The notes under the pieces: generated by a model
Seen by the model: only the letters and a program-made list of their open reading frames with translations
Database searches by the model: none
Told to the model about the DNA's origin: nothing
Program-made: the position numbers and the translations under genes
DNA from: Bacteroidota bacterium
GTDB taxonomy: Bacteria > Bacteroidota > Bacteroidia > Flavobacteriales > Flavobacteriaceae
Assembly (NCBI GenBank): GCA_029557895.1
Contig: JAKQHT010000016.1
Location: 31,367-95,366, forward strand
Reading direction: 5' to 3'
Length of the DNA stretch: 64,000 nucleotides
Shown: piece by piece, positions 54,996 through 63,314 of the stretch
How the letters are laid out: every line of letters starts with the position of its first letter
Numbering within the stretch: position 1 is the first letter of the stretch

Positions 54996-55541
54996 ATGGC
55001 AACAATGACAAAATACATTGTGGTATTGGTATCCCTGCTTGTGGCACTTTGCAGCTGCAATCAGGGACCGTCACTGCAAACATACTTCGTGGACAACGAG
55101 CAAAGGCCTAATTTCCTTTCTATGGACGTACCGGTCAAAATGCTCAATATTGATAAAGCCACACTGACCGATGACCAAAAAGCAGCTTACGAATCTGTAA
55201 ATAAGCTCAATATGTTGGCATATAAGATAGATAGTACCAACCAAAATGAGTACCGTACAGAACTATCAAAGATAAAAGCGATACTCGACGGAAATCAATA
55301 CCAGGAACTAATGCGTGGCAATTATGAGGATAATGGCAAGTTCGTGGTCAAATATTTGGGTGATGATGATGATATAGACGAGTTTATCCTGTTTGGCAAC
55401 TCAAACGATATGGGATTTGCGGTGGTAAGGATTTTGGGCAAAGATATGGATCCGGGCAAATTGATGAAGCTGTCTTCTTTGGTCGATATGAACAATATTG
55501 ACCAGGCCAAAATGGGCCAATTCGTTGATTTTTTTAAATAA
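54996..55541 (+). CDS. DUF4252-like lipoprotein
   Basis: A 181-residue protein starting MATMTKYIVVLVSLLVALCS with a lipoprotein-type Cys (SCNQ) at the signal end. The remainder (FLSMDVPVKMLNIDKATLTD and NKLNMLAYKIDSTNQNEYRT) follows DUF4252 organisation. Paralogue of the gene before it, probably from tandem duplication followed by divergence. The start at 54996 is chosen over the long frame at 54948, which would overlap the preceding gene and lack a signal. Confidence 0.8.
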   Translation: MATMTKYIVVLVSLLVALCSCNQGPSLQTYFVDNEQRPNFLSMDVPVKMLNIDKATLTDDQKAAYESVNKLNMLAYKIDSTNQNEYRTELSKIKAILDGNQYQELMRGNYEDNGKFVVKYLGDDDDIDEFILFGNSNDMGFAVVRILGKDMDPGKLMKLSSLVDMNNIDQAKMGQFVDFFK

Positions 55542-55561
55542 TAAGTTTCTTTAAAATATTC

Positions 55562-55597
55562 AAAAAATCACTCGATGTCATCGTCGGGTGATTTTTT
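55562..55597. terminator. Bidirectional terminator overlapping a 3' coding end
   Basis: AAAAAATCACTCGATG (55562-55577) pairs with CGTCGGGTGATTTTTT (55582-55597), a 16-bp stem (two G-T wobbles) with a TCAT loop and T-runs on both strands. On the minus strand it includes the last codons and stop of the small membrane protein gene. Confidence 0.85.
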
Positions 55598-55780
55598 GTT
55601 TTCATCCTTGAACAGGTAAAGATAGATATTGATTGCCAAGAACAGAAAACCGGAAAACAGGACCAATTTTACAATGGCCAGATCCAGAATGTCAAAGACG
55701 CCACCCACCAGAAAAAGAAAAGTGACCAAGCCTGCGAGCCATTGCATCAATACGTCCTTGTCGTCCAATCCAAACTTCAT
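55568..55780 (-). CDS. Small two-helix membrane protein coupled to purB
   Basis: A 70-residue protein with two membrane helices (VLMQWLAGLVTFLFLVGGVF and LVLFSGFLFLAINIYLYLF) and an acidic tail (SPDDDIE). Its ATG overlaps the purB stop (ATGA), so it is probably translated with purB. The DNA encoding the tail also makes the terminator hairpin. No family recognised. Confidence 0.65.
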   Translation of the reverse strand: MKFGLDDKDVLMQWLAGLVTFLFLVGGVFDILDLAIVKLVLFSGFLFLAINIYLYLFKDENKKSPDDDIE

Positions 55781-57120
55781 ATACCAGTGTAGTTGCTTGG
55801 TGAAATTTGTTTCAGTTCTGCCTTGACCACATCTGAAACGTTGAGGGTCATAATAAAATCGGAAATAGATTTTTGGGTGATTTTTTCATTGGTGCGTGTC
55901 AGCCCTTTGAGTGCTTCGTAAGGATTTGGATAGCCCTCCCGTCGCAAAACCGTTTGGATGGCTTCTGCTACCACGGCCCAATTGTTCTCAAGATCCTCGG
56001 CAAATTTTGTTTCGTTGAGCAATAATTTGGTCAGTCCTTTCAGCGTAGATTTAAAACCGATAATGGTGTGTGCCAATGGAACGCCAACGTTTCGTAGCAC
56101 GGTACTGTCAGTCAAATCGCGCTGCAATCTGGAAATGGGCAATTTTGACGAAAGATGTTCAAAGAGTGCATTGGCAATGCCCAGATTGCCCTCACTGTTT
56201 TCAAAATCGATGGGGTTTACTTTGTGCGGCATGGCGGAACTTCCTACCTCACCAGGGTTTATTTTTTGTTTAAAATAGTCCATGGACACATATGTCCAGA
56301 GATCCCTGTTCAGGTCTATGATAATAGTGTTGATGCGTTTCATGGCATCAAACAGAGCCGCCAAGTGGTCGTAATGTTCTATTTGTGTTGTTGGGAACGA
56401 ATGTTTCAATCCGAGGTTATTTTCCACAAAATTAGTTCCGAAAGCTTTCCAGTCGATGTCAGGATAGGCTACTTTGTGCGCATTGAAGTTGCCGGTGGCA
56501 CCGCCAAACTTCGCCGCAATGGGAATGTCTTTCAGTAGCGCAAACTGTTCTTGGAGGCGCGTGACGAAGACCTCGATTTCTTTCCCCAATCGGGTAGGGG
56601 AAGCTGGTTGCCCGTGTGTTCGCGCAAGCATCGGCACTTTGGCCCAATCTACAGAAAGCTGGGTCAGGTAGTTGAGAACCAGAACAAATTCGGTAAAATA
56701 AATATCCTTGACGCCTTCTTGTATGCTCAACGGGATGGCCGTATTGTTAATATCCTGTGAGGTCAGCCCAAAATGGATGAACTCTTTGTATTTTGAAATA
56801 CCAAGTGCATCAAACTTTTCTTTTATAAAATATTCTACTGCCTTGACGTCGTGGTTGGTAGTGTTTTCAATGTCCTTTATTTTTAGGGCATCCTCGGTAG
56901 AAAACCCGAGATAAATGGCTTTTAACTGGTCAAATAGTGAAACATCAAATTCCGAAAGTTGAGGCAGTGGATGTTTGCAGAGTTCTATAAAATACTCAAT
57001 CTCTACCATGACCCTATATCTTATGAGTGCTTCTTCAGAAAAATATGATGCCAGTTCGCTGACTTTGTTGCGATAGCGGCCATCGATAGGAGAAATGGCG
57101 TGGAGTGAGGATGGTGACAT
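55777..57120 (-). CDS. purB: Adenylosuccinate lyase
   Basis: A 447-residue lyase that cuts adenylosuccinate and SAICAR, two steps of purine synthesis. ATG at 57120 gives the family start MSPSSLHAISPIDGRYRNKV; the upstream longer frame is ruled out by the promoter motif. Motifs: LTSQDINNTAIPLS, ARTHGQPASPTRLGKE (catalytic His) and the signature loop GSSAMPHKVNPIDFENSEGN. Length is normal. Last visible members of the operon are purB and the small membrane protein. Confidence 0.96.
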   Translation of the reverse strand: MSPSSLHAISPIDGRYRNKVSELASYFSEEALIRYRVMVEIEYFIELCKHPLPQLSEFDVSLFDQLKAIYLGFSTEDALKIKDIENTTNHDVKAVEYFIKEKFDALGISKYKEFIHFGLTSQDINNTAIPLSIQEGVKDIYFTEFVLVLNYLTQLSVDWAKVPMLARTHGQPASPTRLGKEIEVFVTRLQEQFALLKDIPIAAKFGGATGNFNAHKVAYPDIDWKAFGTNFVENNLGLKHSFPTTQIEHYDHLAALFDAMKRINTIIIDLNRDLWTYVSMDYFKQKINPGEVGSSAMPHKVNPIDFENSEGNLGIANALFEHLSSKLPISRLQRDLTDSTVLRNVGVPLAHTIIGFKSTLKGLTKLLLNETKFAEDLENNWAVVAEAIQTVLRREGYPNPYEALKGLTRTNEKITQKSISDFIMTLNVSDVVKAELKQISPSNYTGI

Positions 57121-57143
57121 TGTTGCTGTTGTTTTGAAAGTTG

Positions 57144-57151
57144 CAAAGATA
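57144..57151 (-). promoter_or_regulatory. -7 element TATCTTTG of purB
   Basis: On the minus strand TATCTTTG matches TAnnTTTG and lies about 24 bases before the purB start at 57120. Confidence 0.65.
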
Positions 57152-57292
57152 GCAAAGAAAGTGAGTATTGCGAAATAATAGAAAAAGGGCAATTGAATGT
57201 AAAATTGCATTGCGACATTGAAAATTCCAAACATGTAGCAATTCATGCACCAATATAAAAAACAGTGCAAATCCAACCCGGGGTTGAGTTGG

Positions 57293-57856
57293 TCAAGACT
57301 TGATTTTCTTCAAAATATGCCTCGCCCTGGCCTTGAACCCAGAACTTTGCATCTGAAAATCCCGTTCCAGAATTTGTGCCAATTCCGGACGGATCCAATC
57401 AAAATCCTGCCCGAACAAATATAAGGTATTCATAGAATAGGCTTTGGGCGCAATCTTTTCGTCGTTTATCATCCAGTCAAAACAAGTTTCAATAATGCGT
57501 TCTTGGCGCTTGCGGGTCAGTTCTGCTTTGATCGTATTGCTTTCCTTTGAATAATAGGCCGTTGCCAACAGTTCGCAAATTTTTGCGACCGGTCGCACCG
57601 CCGGGTCAAGATGTACTTTATGGATGTTTTCCGTAAAAGTACCCAAATGCTGCGCCAATAAATCTAAATGGTCATGGCACATAAATTCCAAAACCCATGC
57701 TGCCCGGCACGATGTTTTGTCATCGACCATAAATAAAATCTCCAATAATTTGGGTATTAATTGAGGGGCAGCGATGATTAGATTGGCATAATTGCGCCTA
57801 TTTTCCAGTGAATGGGAAACATAATTTAAATTATCATATAGTGTTTCGGCAGTCAA
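57293..57856 (-). CDS. HEAT-repeat-like conserved protein upstream of purB
   Basis: A protein of about 187 residues, reading from a TTG at 57856 (TAETLYDNLNYVSHSLENRR), whose helices LLEILFMVDDKTSCRAAWVL and the following blocks resemble HEAT-like repeats. Similar genes lie next to purB in Flavobacteria and are sometimes labelled adenylosuccinate lyase by position; no lyase motif is present. The frame is open upstream to 58027 but with a weak, low-complexity start, so the N-terminus is uncertain. Confidence 0.65.
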   Translation of the reverse strand: MTAETLYDNLNYVSHSLENRRNYANLIIAAPQLIPKLLEILFMVDDKTSCRAAWVLEFMCHDHLDLLAQHLGTFTENIHKVHLDPAVRPVAKICELLATAYYSKESNTIKAELTRKRQERIIETCFDWMINDEKIAPKAYSMNTLYLFGQDFDWIRPELAQILERDFQMQSSGFKARARHILKKIKS

Positions 57857-58037
57857 AAGTTTTACTATTTTTATCACACGGCAAAAATGTCCTTTTTTGC
57901 CGGTTGTTAAGTCGTCTTCCTGTTTTAAAGACTTTGAGTTTTTAAAGATAATAACAAACGAACTTAATGACCAAATTGCGAAATAACCTTTGGTGCGTGA
58001 ATTTTTCTGTACTAAATCAAAAAACAATTACCATTTA

Positions 58038-59285
58038 GTGGCAAATAAACTCCTTATTATCGGTTTTGTATGGCCCGAGCCCAAAAGTTCGGCGGCGGGC
58101 AGTAGAATGCTGCAATTGGTGCTCACATTTCAGTCCCAAGGATATGACATTACCTTTGCCAGTACCGCAGCGATGCAAGACAGGACCTTCGACTTGAGAA
58201 GTATTGGTGTCAAGACGGTTTCCATCAAGCTCAATGACACCGGTTTTGATGAGTTTATAAAAAATCTGTGTCCAAACATCGTCCTGTTCGATAGGTTTAT
58301 GGTAGAAGAACAGTTTGGTTGGAAGGTTGCGGAGCATTGCCCGGAAGCCATGAGAATTCTTGACACCGAAGACCTCCACGGCTTGAGAAAGGGTAGGGAA
58401 CTGGCGCTAAAGGACGGCAACCCATTTGATGTCAATTATCTTTTCAATGATACCTCAAAGCGTGAAGTAGCGAGCATATACCGTTGCGACCTGACACTTG
58501 TGATATCCGAAGCGGAAATGAACATCCTCAAATACCAATTCAAGGTCAGTGAGCACTTGTTGTATTATTTGCCTTTTTTAGTCGAGAGTATTTCATACGA
58601 ATCTGCCAAAAAACTCCCAAAATTCAAGGATCGGGAACATATTGTTACTATCGGAAATTTTTTGCACGCACCAAACCATGATGCAATTATGTATCTTAAA
58701 GAGGAAATTTGGCCTTTGGTCCACAAAAAACTGCCCAAAGTGGAGCTTCATGTCTATGGAGCCTACCCCACGGAAAAAATAAAACAGTTGCACGACGAAA
58801 AAGAAGGCTTTTTGGTCAAAGGTTTTGCGGATGATGCTGATGAAGTATTGAGTAACGCCCGATTGTGCTTGGCGCCATTGCGGTTTGGTGCCGGGCTCAA
58901 AGGAAAATTGATAGACGCTATGGCCAATGGCACGCCTTGCGTGATGACTTCAATTGCTGCCGAGGGTATGTTCGGCAATTTTGAACCCAATGGTTTCATT
59001 GAGGACACTGCCAAGCAGTTTGCCCACAGAACAATCGAACTTTATAGTGACAAGATTTTCTGGAACGGGATGCACAAAAACGGTTTCTTGGTGCTTAATG
59101 CCCGTTATGACAAGCAGTTGTATATCGCAGATTTTTTGATGCACATTACTACAGTGGTGAACAACTTGAAAATCATCCGCCTCCAGAATTTCACAGGATT
59201 GATGCTTCAGCACCACACCTTGCAAAGCACCAAATTTATGGGCAAATGGATTGAGGCCAAGAATTTATTGCCCAATGAACAGTAA
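58038..59285 (+). CDS. Glycosyltransferase, GT4-like
   Basis: A 415-residue glycosyltransferase of GT-B fold. It starts with KLLIIGFVWPEPKSSAAGSR (GTG at 58038) and has the C-terminal family block LSNARLCLAPLRFGAGLKGK, then LIDAMANGTPCVMTSIAAEG, the EX7E-like region. Acceptor unknown. The longer frame starting at 57990 lies in the region shared with the divergent HEAT-like gene and is disfavoured. Confidence 0.85.
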   Translation: MANKLLIIGFVWPEPKSSAAGSRMLQLVLTFQSQGYDITFASTAAMQDRTFDLRSIGVKTVSIKLNDTGFDEFIKNLCPNIVLFDRFMVEEQFGWKVAEHCPEAMRILDTEDLHGLRKGRELALKDGNPFDVNYLFNDTSKREVASIYRCDLTLVISEAEMNILKYQFKVSEHLLYYLPFLVESISYESAKKLPKFKDREHIVTIGNFLHAPNHDAIMYLKEEIWPLVHKKLPKVELHVYGAYPTEKIKQLHDEKEGFLVKGFADDADEVLSNARLCLAPLRFGAGLKGKLIDAMANGTPCVMTSIAAEGMFGNFEPNGFIEDTAKQFAHRTIELYSDKIFWNGMHKNGFLVLNARYDKQLYIADFLMHITTVVNNLKIIRLQNFTGLMLQHHTLQSTKFMGKWIEAKNLLPNEQ

Positions 59286-59329
59286 GCATTAATTCGAAAA
59301 ATCATTCATGTATTCGTGGCTTAATTTCA

Positions 59330-59337
59330 TAGCTTTG
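59330..59337 (+). promoter_or_regulatory. -7 element TAGCTTTG
   Basis: Matches TAnnTTTG, 18 bases before the ABC-F start at 59355. Confidence 0.6.
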
Positions 59338-59354
59338 CAGCTTAAAAATCCAAT

Positions 59355-60992
59355 ATGATTTCAGTTGATAGTTTAGCAGTGGAATTTGGTGGCCAAACCT
59401 TGTTCAGCGAGGTGTCGTTTGCCATTAATGAAAATGATAAAATAGCCTTAATGGGAAAAAATGGCGCCGGAAAATCGACCATGATGAAAATCATTGCCGG
59501 CGTTCAAACACCAACTCGTGGCAATGTACGCGCACCCAAAGATGCAGTCATCGCCTACCTGCCGCAACATTTGTTGACCGAAGACCACTGCACCGTTTTT
59601 GAAGAAGCATCAAAGGCATTTCAGCATATTTTTGATATGAAAGCAGAAATGGACAGTCTCAATTCCCAGCTCGAAACCCGTACCGATTATGATTCTGACG
59701 ATTATATGAAAATCATCCAGAAAGTATCGGATCTGGGCGAAAAATTCTACGCCATTGAAGAAGTAAATTATGACGCCGAAGTCGAAAAAGCCTTACGGGG
59801 TCTTGGTTTTAAACGCGACGATTTTACACGAAAAACAAGCGAGTTCAGCGGAGGTTATCGCATGCGTATCGAACTTGCAAAAATCCTGTTGCAAAAACCC
59901 GATTTGATTTTGCTGGATGAGCCCACCAACCATATCGACATCGAATCTGTAATTTGGCTAGAGGATTTCTTGGTCAACAAAGCCAAAGCCGTTGTGGTCA
60001 TCTCCCACGACCGTGCGTTTATCGACAATATTACCAACCGCACCATCGAAGTGACAATGGGGCGTATTTACGATTATAAAGCCAATTATTCGCACTATCT
60101 GCAACTACGCGAAGACCGTCGCGCACACCAATTGAAAGCCTATCAGGAACAGCAAAAATTTATTGCCGAAACGCAAGCGTTCATTGAGCGTTTTAAAGGA
60201 ACATATTCTAAAACCAATCAGGTAAACTCTCGCGAGCGTATGCTTGAAAAACTCGAAATCATTGAAGTAGATGAGATTGACACTTCGGCATTGAAGCTGC
60301 GTTTTCCGCCTGCGCAACGTTCGGGCGATTTTCCCGTAACGGTCAAAGATGTATCAAAATCGTATGGCGATAAAGTGGTGTTCAGGGATGCCAATATGTC
60401 CATCGCTCGTGGCGAAAAAGTAGCTTTTGTTGGTCGGAATGGCGAAGGAAAATCGACCATGATCAAAGCCATTATGGGCGAAATTGACGTAGCTGGAAAA
60501 TGTCAGTTGGGACATAATGTTCAAGTTGGCTATTTTGCACAGAACCAAGCCTCGCTATTGGACGAAAACCTGACCATTTTCCAAACGGTTGATGAAGTTG
60601 CGCAAGGGGATATTCGTACGCAAATAAAAAATATCCTTGGAAGATTTATGTTCAAAGGCGATGATATAGAAAAGAAAGTAAGTGTGCTTTCGGGTGGCGA
60701 GAAAACCCGATTGGCAATGGTTAAATTGTTGTTAGAGCCTGTAAATCTGTTGATTCTGGATGAGCCTACCAATCATTTGGACTTAAAATCGAAAGACGTC
60801 CTTAAAGAAGCCTTGATCGATTTTGACGGCACTTTGATCTTGGTATCCCACGACCGGGATTTTCTTCAAGGATTGGCAAACAAAGTGTTTGAATTTAAGG
60901 ACCAACGCATCATCGAGCATTTTGAAACAATTGATGATTTTCTGATAAGAAACCGGTTGGAAAATTTGAAAGAAATGGACTTGAGGAAGTAA
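59355..60992 (+). CDS. ABC-F family ATPase (ribosome-associated)
   Basis: A 545-residue protein with two ABC ATPase domains and no membrane part. First Walker A GKNGAGKST and Walker B LILLDEPTNHID; second GRNGEGKST and LLILDEPTNHLD, with signatures FSGGYRMRIELAKILL and LSGGEKTRLAMVKLL. This is the ABC-F type (Uup/YbiT/EttA relatives) that acts on ribosomes to control elongation or resistance; subgroup not resolved. Single gene with its own promoter. Confidence 0.93.
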   Translation: MISVDSLAVEFGGQTLFSEVSFAINENDKIALMGKNGAGKSTMMKIIAGVQTPTRGNVRAPKDAVIAYLPQHLLTEDHCTVFEEASKAFQHIFDMKAEMDSLNSQLETRTDYDSDDYMKIIQKVSDLGEKFYAIEEVNYDAEVEKALRGLGFKRDDFTRKTSEFSGGYRMRIELAKILLQKPDLILLDEPTNHIDIESVIWLEDFLVNKAKAVVVISHDRAFIDNITNRTIEVTMGRIYDYKANYSHYLQLREDRRAHQLKAYQEQQKFIAETQAFIERFKGTYSKTNQVNSRERMLEKLEIIEVDEIDTSALKLRFPPAQRSGDFPVTVKDVSKSYGDKVVFRDANMSIARGEKVAFVGRNGEGKSTMIKAIMGEIDVAGKCQLGHNVQVGYFAQNQASLLDENLTIFQTVDEVAQGDIRTQIKNILGRFMFKGDDIEKKVSVLSGGEKTRLAMVKLLLEPVNLLILDEPTNHLDLKSKDVLKEALIDFDGTLILVSHDRDFLQGLANKVFEFKDQRIIEHFETIDDFLIRNRLENLKEMDLRK

Positions 60993-61080
60993 TCTGTTGG
61001 ATTTTCAAATTCTAAATCCCAAAAAATCTTGCTTCGGGTTTTTATTGAAAACCATTGCAAACTATTTGTTTTTCAGCTAT

Positions 61081-61761
61081 TTATGAAGGTAAATATTCAC
61101 GTATTTTTTTCATGCCCACTGTTGCAAGTTCGGCAATAACAGTTAGGTTGTCCCCCGATTGTATTGCGGGATTTTTGTCAATATAATAAACTGGTATTCT
61201 GTCCGGGACATAATGCATCAATCCTGCTGCGGGATAAACCTGCATTGAAGTGCCAATTATTATCAATATATCGGCAGTACCACATATATCAATGGCGGTT
61301 TCTATCATGGGCACGTCTTCGCCAAACCAAACAATGTGCGGGCGCAACTGGAACCCTCTCGGGCAAACGTCGCCCAATACAATATCGCCGGTTTGTTCAA
61401 ATGTGGTATGTTTATCGGCAACACTTCGTGATTTTAAAAGTTCGCCGTGCAAATGGATGACCTTACTGCTCCCAGCGCGTTCGTGCAGATTGTCAACATT
61501 TTGGGTGATGATGGTTACTTTGTAATCTTTTTCCAAAGTTGCCAAATCAAAATGTGCAGAATTGGGCTCAACTTCATGTAATTGCCGTCGTCGCTGGTTG
61601 TAAAAATCCAAAACCAATGCTGGATTTTTCGCAAACCCTTCGGGCGAGGCGACTTCCATAACGTCGTGGCCTTCCCAAAGTCCATCGGCATCTCTAAAGG
61701 TTTTGATTCCACTTTCGGCACTTATACCTGCACCGGTTAGAACCACTATATGCTTTTTCAT
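61081..61761 (-). CDS. Sirtuin NAD-dependent deacylase, class III (CobB-like), zinc-less
   Basis: A 226-residue Sir2-type enzyme that removes acyl groups from lysines using NAD. Motifs: GAGISAESGIKTFRDADGLW, TQNVDNLHERAG and HLHGEL with the catalytic His. Y54 and R57 (YNQR) form the YxxR pair linked to desuccinylase activity. Only two Cys are present and no CxxC pair, so the usual structural zinc site is missing. Convergent spacing to ABC-F is 89 bp; divergent from TrmH-type gene. Confidence 0.9.
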   Translation of the reverse strand: MKKHIVVLTGAGISAESGIKTFRDADGLWEGHDVMEVASPEGFAKNPALVLDFYNQRRRQLHEVEPNSAHFDLATLEKDYKVTIITQNVDNLHERAGSSKVIHLHGELLKSRSVADKHTTFEQTGDIVLGDVCPRGFQLRPHIVWFGEDVPMIETAIDICGTADILIIIGTSMQVYPAAGLMHYVPDRIPVYYIDKNPAIQSGDNLTVIAELATVGMKKIREYLPS

Positions 61762-61786
61762 GCCATAAATTTACTAATTTTGGAAC

Positions 61787-62446
61787 ATGATCGACTACAA
61801 GCTCTTGGAATATCTGGAAAGTTTTCTTACCCCGTCCCGTAGGCAAAAGTTCATGGATGTACTGTCGCAGCGCACCAAACATTTTACCGTTGCAACAGAA
61901 GATGTCTATCAATTGCACAATACGAGCGCCGTGATAAGGTCATGCGATGTGTTTGGGATACAAGAAGTTAACATCATAGAAGAGCGCAACGCAAAGCGCA
62001 TTGACCGTGAGATTGCCATGGGTGCACAAAAGTGGGTGGACTTAAACCGATACCATTCTGTTACGGACTGTATCAAAGATTTGAGGAAAAATGGCTATCG
62101 GATTGTGGCCGCAACGCCGCATCATAACGATTGTCTGCTGGATGATTTTGACGGGTCACAAAAATCTTGTTTTTTCTTTGGAAGAGAAAAGCAAGGCCTT
62201 TCTGATGAAGTCTTGGAATCTGCAGACAGTTATTTGAAAATCCCGATGGTTGGCTTTACCGAAAGCCTGAACATATCCGTATCTGCGGCCATTATCTTGC
62301 AATCTGCAGTCGCCAAACTGAAAGCGTCCGGTGTTCGATGGCAATTGACAGAAGACGAACTGCTCCTAAAACGGTTGGATTGGGCCAAAAAATCCATTAA
62401 AAGCCATGAAGACATTATCCGGAGATATTATGAAAGCAATGGATAA
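61787..62446 (+). CDS. TrmH-family RNA 2'-O-methyltransferase (SpoU)
   Basis: A 219-residue SAM-dependent RNA ribose methylase with a trefoil-knot fold. Motif 1 region NTSAVIRSCDVFGIQEVNII, motif 2 FFGREKQGLSDEVLE and motif 3 IPMVGFTESLNISVSAAI are all present. The likely target is tRNA Gm18 (TrmH) or rRNA; not separable here. Ends 6 bases before the convergent exported protein gene. Confidence 0.93.
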   Translation: MIDYKLLEYLESFLTPSRRQKFMDVLSQRTKHFTVATEDVYQLHNTSAVIRSCDVFGIQEVNIIEERNAKRIDREIAMGAQKWVDLNRYHSVTDCIKDLRKNGYRIVAATPHHNDCLLDDFDGSQKSCFFFGREKQGLSDEVLESADSYLKIPMVGFTESLNISVSAAIILQSAVAKLKASGVRWQLTEDELLLKRLDWAKKSIKSHEDIIRRYYESNG

Positions 62447-62452
62447 GGCAAT

Positions 62453-63220
62453 TTATCGGTTTCTGTTAAGGACCTTGTATTCTTCATAACACTCACTGAT
62501 GGCGTCAAGGATCTGTAGGTCATTGGCCGTTTCTATAAAATCTTTTGAATAATTGCATTGGCTAACAATCTCGTCCAAATCCACTCGGTCCACTTCGAGC
62601 AACACCATTAACATTTCCCTATCAAAGCGCGATGCCAGGAGGTTTCGAATTTCATCATCTTTCTTCATTTGCCGCAATTTGCGCAATTCTTTTGGTTTTT
62701 TGCCAAAAATACTGTGCAGCAAATCGGCAGGGTTGAAAATGGCGCCGAGTGCTTTGCCCAAACCACGACTGGAATTGTTGCCCGCTTCATAGCCTGTAGT
62801 CGAAAGTCCGGATATACTGTATCGGTAATTGGTCTTTATAGGCACTTGTTTTACATCGACCTCGAGATAGCCTGTAAGTTTTAGTTGCCTCACGACAACT
62901 TCTTCGAGTGCAAGGGCAAGCTCCGTCATTTCAATCTTTACATTGCCAAACTTCATCCAATCGTTGGTAACACGTACCTTTATGGATTTATATCCCAAAT
63001 ATGAAAAGTGCAAGGTGTCGTTGATCTTCGCAGGGATTTCAAAAAACCCCTTTTCGTCAGAAGATGTCCCTTTTACCAAGTTGAGATTGACTATGTTGAC
63101 ATTTTCCAATGGCTGTGTGGTCGTAGTACTGACAATGACCCCTTTTATGGTCGATGCCTCTTGCGAAAAGCATAGTGAAGTCGCCATAAAAAGCATCAGA
63201 AGCAGGAGCGGGTGTTTCAT
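62453..63220 (-). CDS. Exported CarboxypepD_reg-like domain protein
   Basis: A 255-residue protein with signal peptide MKHPLLLLMLFMATSLCFSQ and a CarboxypepD_reg-like domain (IKGVIVSTTTTQPLENVNIV, then NLVKGTSSDEKGFFEIPAK, LHFSYLGYKSIKVRV). The rest is helical and without known family. Such domains usually decorate outer-membrane or periplasmic proteins; here no TonB receptor follows in the same gene. Function unknown. Confidence 0.78.
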   Translation of the reverse strand: MKHPLLLLMLFMATSLCFSQEASTIKGVIVSTTTTQPLENVNIVNLNLVKGTSSDEKGFFEIPAKINDTLHFSYLGYKSIKVRVTNDWMKFGNVKIEMTELALALEEVVVRQLKLTGYLEVDVKQVPIKTNYRYSISGLSTTGYEAGNNSSRGLGKALGAIFNPADLLHSIFGKKPKELRKLRQMKKDDEIRNLLASRFDREMLMVLLEVDRVDLDEIVSQCNYSKDFIETANDLQILDAISECYEEYKVLNRNR

Positions 63221-63314
63221 ACGATAAAATTAGCCATAAAAATAACAATCAAAATGGAAAAACATTTTAAAACGTATAATTTTGACTTAAAATTAACGGA
63301 TTGTACCGTTTGTC

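Noticed and set aside
57121..57276. Longer N-terminus of purB
   Set aside because: The family starts at the Met at 57120 and a -7 element lies inside the extension.
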